From the NCBI GenBank assembly GCA_002286715.1, contig NSJX01000004.1:694253-758252 (forward strand): DNA of 64,000 nucleotides, read 5' to 3'. The stretch is from Dentipellis sp. KUC8613 (taxonomy: Eukaryota > Basidiomycota > Agaricomycetes > Russulales > Hericiaceae). Both the position numbers and the translations under genes were made by a program. A model generated the notes under the pieces. That model did no database searches. It had not been told where the DNA came from and was given only the letters and a program-made list of their open reading frames with translations. Of the stretch, positions 59,401 through 64,000 are shown one piece after another (position 1 is the first letter of the stretch; each line of letters begins with the position of its first letter).

Positions 59401-61547
59401 CGGCACCGAGACAAGACCCAAAACTCAAACCATACTAGCAATATGCACGTCCGATGGAATTAAACTCGTGAGTCCATTCCATTCCATCACGCACCACACT
59501 CAAAACACTCAAAGTCTCAAAATGCTATTCCAGCCACCACACTGAGACTCGCCTTGTCAATATTCAGACAGTTGAGGCGAGACACCGAGCCTCGGACGTC
59601 GACTCTACCCCGCATTACCCCAGTCGCGGACCTACGCCTTCGGGCCCGCACCACCTCGTGACGCCCACGGTAAATATGCAACTCACCTGGCGAGGCGAGG
59701 CGTCTCTGGGCTCGAGGTCTTGTGCGAGTCTGTTCTTTGTCAACCTTCGGATACGTGTGTGAAGATGCGCTGACAGGTGTACTTGGTTACGGCGACTCGG
59801 ACTGTATTGGCAGATGTCTATTCTTGCTCTCGTTGTGCACTTGCCACAAACTTCACCGCACCGCAAAACTTTTGGCTCAGCCTAGAGCCACGAAGCTAGT
59901 TGCGCCTCTTATTATTATACTCAGGCTACATGTGACTACCCGAGGGCGCCAGCTCTAGCCCTAGACTTACGGCGTCTCTGTATGTGCGACCGGTACCAGG
60001 CGCGGGCCGTACAGGCCACAGGCGTCAACCGCCGGCGAGCGTTGTGTCAATGGTCCAGGACCCTGCAGCCGCGCGCACCCTCACTCCCTGCCCTACAACC
60101 TTATTCATTCAATACATATACACATATCGACCTCTTGGAGACCCTCAACGTTATAGGCGCTGATCCCCGCCCCGGACGGCCTTCTGCGCGCGGACTGGGG
60201 CTGCCCAGCCTAATTTCACCTGCTGTCTCGGTCTCTCTCTCTGCTGTCACCTAAGTACACGTCTTCATTTCACGCCGCCGGTCTTTCGCTCCACGTTGCG
60301 TGTAAATATGTGTACGCACATCCGCATCGATTCCGCATGCCCAGATGCCATATCCATTGTTCGCTTCACCTGGAGCGAACGTGATGCATGATGGGGCATG
60401 CATGAGACACCCTGCATGGTGCCTATCGCCCATGCACAATCCCCATATCTCCGCCATCCAAGATCCAACTGGAATCCTTACTTACGTATGAGTGCAGGTA
60501 TGCTTCGCGATGCAGCGCGCTCGCCATCGATGGCGCACATGCATAAGATGCTATTGTAACTACATTTATTGATTCATTTATCGATTCGCGACATTGGACG
60601 AGTAGCTAGGGACTGGTAACGACGATTGCTCGACGGGGAGGTGCTACGTGAGAAGTGAGAAAAAAGACACACACAAAGAGGAAGAGAGGGGGAAGAGGAA
60701 GAGTACTGTGCGGGGCAAGCGTACTCTAAAAACGCGGACTTGAAGCGTTCTTTCGTGGAGAGCGACTGCGAAATTAGATGATGCTGGGAGGGATAACGGT
60801 GGAGAAAGCGACGATGCGAATGCCGATGCCGATGCTGCGTGCGTAGCATGGATGGAGTAAGTGAAGTGATATAAAATGGGATGGAGCGGATGGAGGGGTG
60901 AAGAACTGAAGGATTGAATACACAGAAAGCAGGATGATGGTAATACGATGGAAATAAATGGGAGATGGTGGGTGTGAGAAGGATATGGGGGGTCGTTGGG
61001 GAATGGGAGAGCGAGACGGATGGGAATGAACATGCTGCGCAGCGGACGAGGACGAGGACGAGCGCGCACGGATGCTGCGCACGCTCACGGCGTGTGAGCG
61101 CGCTCTATACATGCGGACCACGGCATGCGTGTGCGCACGCCAAGCGCAGTGGGAGGGGCGGGGGGAGGGATGGTAGGCGCTGTGGGAGTCAGCGAGGCAG
61201 CAGAGACGGCTCGGGTCCTTCCTACCCGGAGAGGGCGGGCACTGACGATGTGGGGCGTGGCGTGGCGGATAGACGGGATAGGGTCCTGGCGCGGGAGGGC
61301 GGCGGACATGCGGATAAATATCGATATACAGATGCGGGTGCAAGATACGATGTGGCGCGCATGTGAGCGATATATGTGCGTGCGGCCAGCAAGGATGTAG
61401 CGGCGGGACGCGGACGACAGCGGGTGCTAGTGGTGCTTGGGACGACGGACGCGGATGCGTTATTGTAGGATGGGGGGGAGGGAGCCTGACTGATGCCTGA
61501 GACCGTGAGTAGTACGAATGGAGAGGGCGCGCGGACGCAGCGGGCGA
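56445..61547. other. Gene-poor 5.1 kb region
   Basis: Apart from the promoter and leader of the small gene ending at 56444, no gene is recognised. ORFs at 57716-58090, 60644-61069 and 60774-61343 are low-complexity or His/Ser/Pro-rich. Purine-rich tracts lie at 60650-61030. Confidence 0.35.
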
Positions 61548-62029
61548 CTATTGAACGTCGACAAGCAGATTACGCTCGAGGATGAACTTGCCCTCCTTGT
61601 ACTTCTGCGAGGGTTCGTAGGCCTTGTCCTGTGAGGGTGTGAGCGAGTGGGAACAAAGGGAGAGGGGGTACGCACATATTTCCAGCCGAGGATGGTATGG
61701 CACTTGCAGCAATATATGTCGCGGACGGTGTGATTTCCTGTGGTCATCTGGCGATCGTTCGGTTCACCTTCGAGTACGTTCACGCTGAGGAATGTTTCAG
61801 AGAGGGCTGTGGGGGGGAATGGGAGTGGCGCTCACACATCGTCAAACAGGTATGCTCTGCCATGTTGGCCGTTAAATGCCTAGACATGACTGTCAGGGAA
61901 ATGGGAGCAGGAACGGACGAGTAGACGTACTCTAGAGACCATGGAATGGATGGTAGCAAGGTGGGTATGGCAGTTGAGGCAGCCGTAGACGCGGGCGCCG
62001 GCGAGGTAGCGACGGTAGCTCATACCCAT
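61548..62029 (-). CDS. Yippee-like zinc-binding protein
   Basis: 110 residues from exons 61931-62029, 61836-61879, 61676-61784 and 61548-61628. The Yippee fold is defined by C17-x2-C20-x52-C73-x2-C76, exactly present ([20 protein letters not shown] and [14 protein letters not shown]). Other family parts: [20 protein letters not shown] and [12 protein letters not shown] at the end. In animals YPEL proteins act in cell division and the CTLH E3 ligase; fungal roles include development, but nothing here shows which. Confidence 0.95.
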
Positions 62030-62969
62030 GGTGGAAGGCTAAGAGAAGGGGTGAGGACGAGAGAAGGGGGGATGGGAATGTTATATAGGAGGCCGATGGG
62101 CGATAAGAAGAGGGAGCGGGGTGGGAGATGGTGGCAAGAGTCAGGAGCACTCAACCTCAAACTCGGCACGCTGCCGGTCCCCGTCGGCCGCTGCCCGCAC
62201 ATGCTCCTTTTGGCTGGCTCGCACTCCGCTTGCACACCCGCCCCGTGCGACCTCTGCCCCGCTACCGCCCTGCACCGGCGAGGCCAGCCTTTCTGGCCAA
62301 TTCCCTCGTCGTCCATCCCTGGCTTATCTGCGCATTAACCCCCCTCCGGTCGGCTCGCCGAACGAGCCCCGCGGGTGGCAGAACAACACGACAGCCGCGC
62401 ATGTACCATGATCCAGCGCACGGCTTTATCTCTGCAGCACGTCATGCATGAGTATACTAAGTAGTATCGGACTGGGTGCACTGCTTCCGTTGCCGCGACA
62501 CTGGTGCCCCTGCGGGACGAGATTCAGGAAGAAGCCGGCTGCAGGGCGCTGGTCGCCAGCATTTCGCCGACAGGCAACGTGTAAGGACTAGCGGCGTGGT
62601 GTGTGCGAATGCGGTGTTGTTGTGGGACAGACACGAAGAGATGAATTGTGAATCGGGGGTGAGACTGCTTTTTGTGGGATTGCGAGCAGCGAGGCGGCGA
62701 TCGGGCGTCGATTACCAAATTGGGACGGGGCGGGGAGAGACCAAACAGCCTGCTACAGAACCATCGCTCTGACCTCCGCCATCCCGCCACCTGCCCCGCC
62801 AATCCGTCCGCCGTCCTTCAAGCCGCCCGACACCACACACTCCGTCGCCGCACCGCACAGCGAGAAAGTACTCGACGTCGCGTCGTGTTTTAATCACAGG
62901 TGTCTGTTGAACCAGCGTCGTACCACTCGCGCAGCACCCCAGTGCCCGTCCGCCGCGTCTTCGCATTCA
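62030..62969. promoter_or_regulatory. Divergent intergenic region, Yippee and right-edge gene
   Basis: 940 bp between divergent starts. Short unsupported ORFs only. Confidence 0.4.
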
Positions 62970-64000
62970 ATGCCTCACAAGCGTCCCGCCGCCGACACGC
63001 TTCTCCCCACCCGCGCACCCAAAGTTCCCCGCACAACACACAAAGGCTTTCTTGGCGCCGGCGCCAGCGCGTCGCAGAACGAAGGCTTCGTCGCCCGCTG
63101 GCAGAAAGTTCTTGGGGATCTCACAAGTCTTTCCGCCGAGACCGCCGCTGCCGTCATGCGATGTGAGTCGTTGCCTCGCTCTGTTCGACTACCAAAAACC
63201 TAAACATGTTATGCAGACATCAGCGGGAGTCAATCAGACTCACCCGCCTCTCCTCCTTCCTCCCCCTCCCCCCCACCATCTCCACCCATACCTATAGAAC
63301 TTACCGTGCCCTCACCCGCGATCAGCCGCCATCTCCCACCACGCCCACCTCTCCCGAAATCATATTTCCGCTCTGGCGCGCCACCACCCTCCCCCCATCA
63401 GCCACCAGTCGCGACCCCCGCGCGACGCGAACCTCCACGCTATACCTCGAGTGCTAACAGAACGATGCCGCCGCCTTCGCAGACGCCTTCTGCCAGCGCC
63501 GCATCATCGTCTGTGTTTACCTCTGAGCCGTCAACGTCGACCTTGACACAAAGGACCTCTCATCCCGATCTCGACAACGCGATCAAAATAGTGCAGAAGC
63601 GGACAAAGAGCATGACACCGAAGAAACATCACCACAGAGATCACATATATGCGCATGTGGTACGATGTTCTCTCTCGCTGATTTGATTTCTTCGCTTGAA
63701 CTGGTTTCGTTACTGCAGCACAAATCCAGAGTGCGCGAGGAGCGGGAAAAGGACAAGGTGCGGCTAGCGCAGGAGCTTTATGATTTGAAGCGTGCGGATG
63801 GTGAGTCTGAAAGCTCTCAAAGCCCTTCGAGGCTAAGCAAACAGCCCACGTCAGGATATGGCTCCGACTTCACTTCTTTCAAAAGTACGTCCGGTCGCGA
63901 AAGTAAAAAGATCACCTGTGTCTCATAGGTGTGCTAGGCTGGCTGAATTACAGGGTACAACTCGAGAAGCTCGATGGGTCCAAGTTGCTTTCGCGTAAGT
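62970..64000 (+). CDS. 5' part of an unknown gene, cut by window edge
   Basis: Exons 62970-63162, 63217-63659, 63719-63800, 63855-63884 and 63929-63994, followed by a GTAAGT donor; all phases agree, 271 residues so far. The start MPHKRPAADTLLPTRAPKVP is basic, followed by NEGFVARWQKVLGDLTSLSA, a long Pro/Ser-rich disordered stretch, then HKSRVREEREKDKVRLAQEL and LGWLNYRVQLEKLDGSKLLS, likely coiled coil. A nuclear SUMO-protease (Ulp1-type) N-terminus would look like this, but the catalytic part would lie beyond the window, so I leave it unnamed. Confidence 0.65.

Noticed and set aside
1..64000. CRISPR arrays, bacterial operons, phage or virus genes
   Set aside because: No regular spaced repeats, no ribosome-binding sites and no such proteins; the window is nuclear fungal DNA.

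Overview
This is a stretch of nuclear DNA from a filamentous basidiomycete, most likely an Agaricomycete. The evidence is short (about 45-80 nt), very numerous GT-AG introns, tiny exons, roughly balanced GC content, no operons, and a gene set of conserved eukaryotic housekeeping and regulatory genes. The species cannot be named from the sequence alone. All exon maps below were built by hand from splice signals, reading-frame continuity and recalled protein families. For every multi-exon gene that carries a family name, the exon lengths add up to an open frame.

Positions 1-13,000 hold four minus-strand family genes and one small orphan: the N-terminal two thirds of the proteasome activator BLM10/PA200 (running off the left edge), an Rxt2-like candidate, a REX4-type exonuclease-like protein without recognisable catalytic acids, mitochondrial biotin synthase BIO2, and a small unknown protein. 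Positions 13,457-15,654 are bounded by a 40-bp inverted repeat and look like a decayed DNA transposon. Positions 16,300-45,500 are gene-dense: a BTG/Tob-domain protein, RPS27, a peroxisomal acyl-CoA thioesterase, RAD14/XPA, the class I histone deacetylase RPD3, a DinB-like protein, succinyl-CoA ligase beta LSC2, a 1,694-residue disordered protein, the splicing factor SPF27/BCAS2, complex I subunit NDUFS3, MTC1, a chromodomain protein resembling Chp1, PXMP4 and a Ras-family GTPase. Positions 46,700-61,500 are gene-poor, with unrecognised ORFs, a degenerate duplication and one small unknown gene. The right end carries a Yippee protein and the 5' part of another gene cut by the window edge.

Functional themes. 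Mitochondrial metabolism: BIO2, LSC2, NDUFS3. Peroxisome: a thioesterase with a C-terminal SKM signal, and PXMP4. Chromatin and genome maintenance: RPD3, the Rxt2-like candidate, the Chp1-like reader, RAD14 and MTC1. RNA and protein turnover: SPF27, RPS27, BLM10. These genes sit together as chromosomal neighbours and are not evidence of a cluster or operon.

The most striking signals are in gene structure. They are a predicted 2-nt exon in the Ras gene, 9-24-nt exons in several other genes, three GC-AG introns, an initiator ATG that alone forms a coding exon in RPS27, and a 126-bp divergent promoter shared by SPF27 and NDUFS3.
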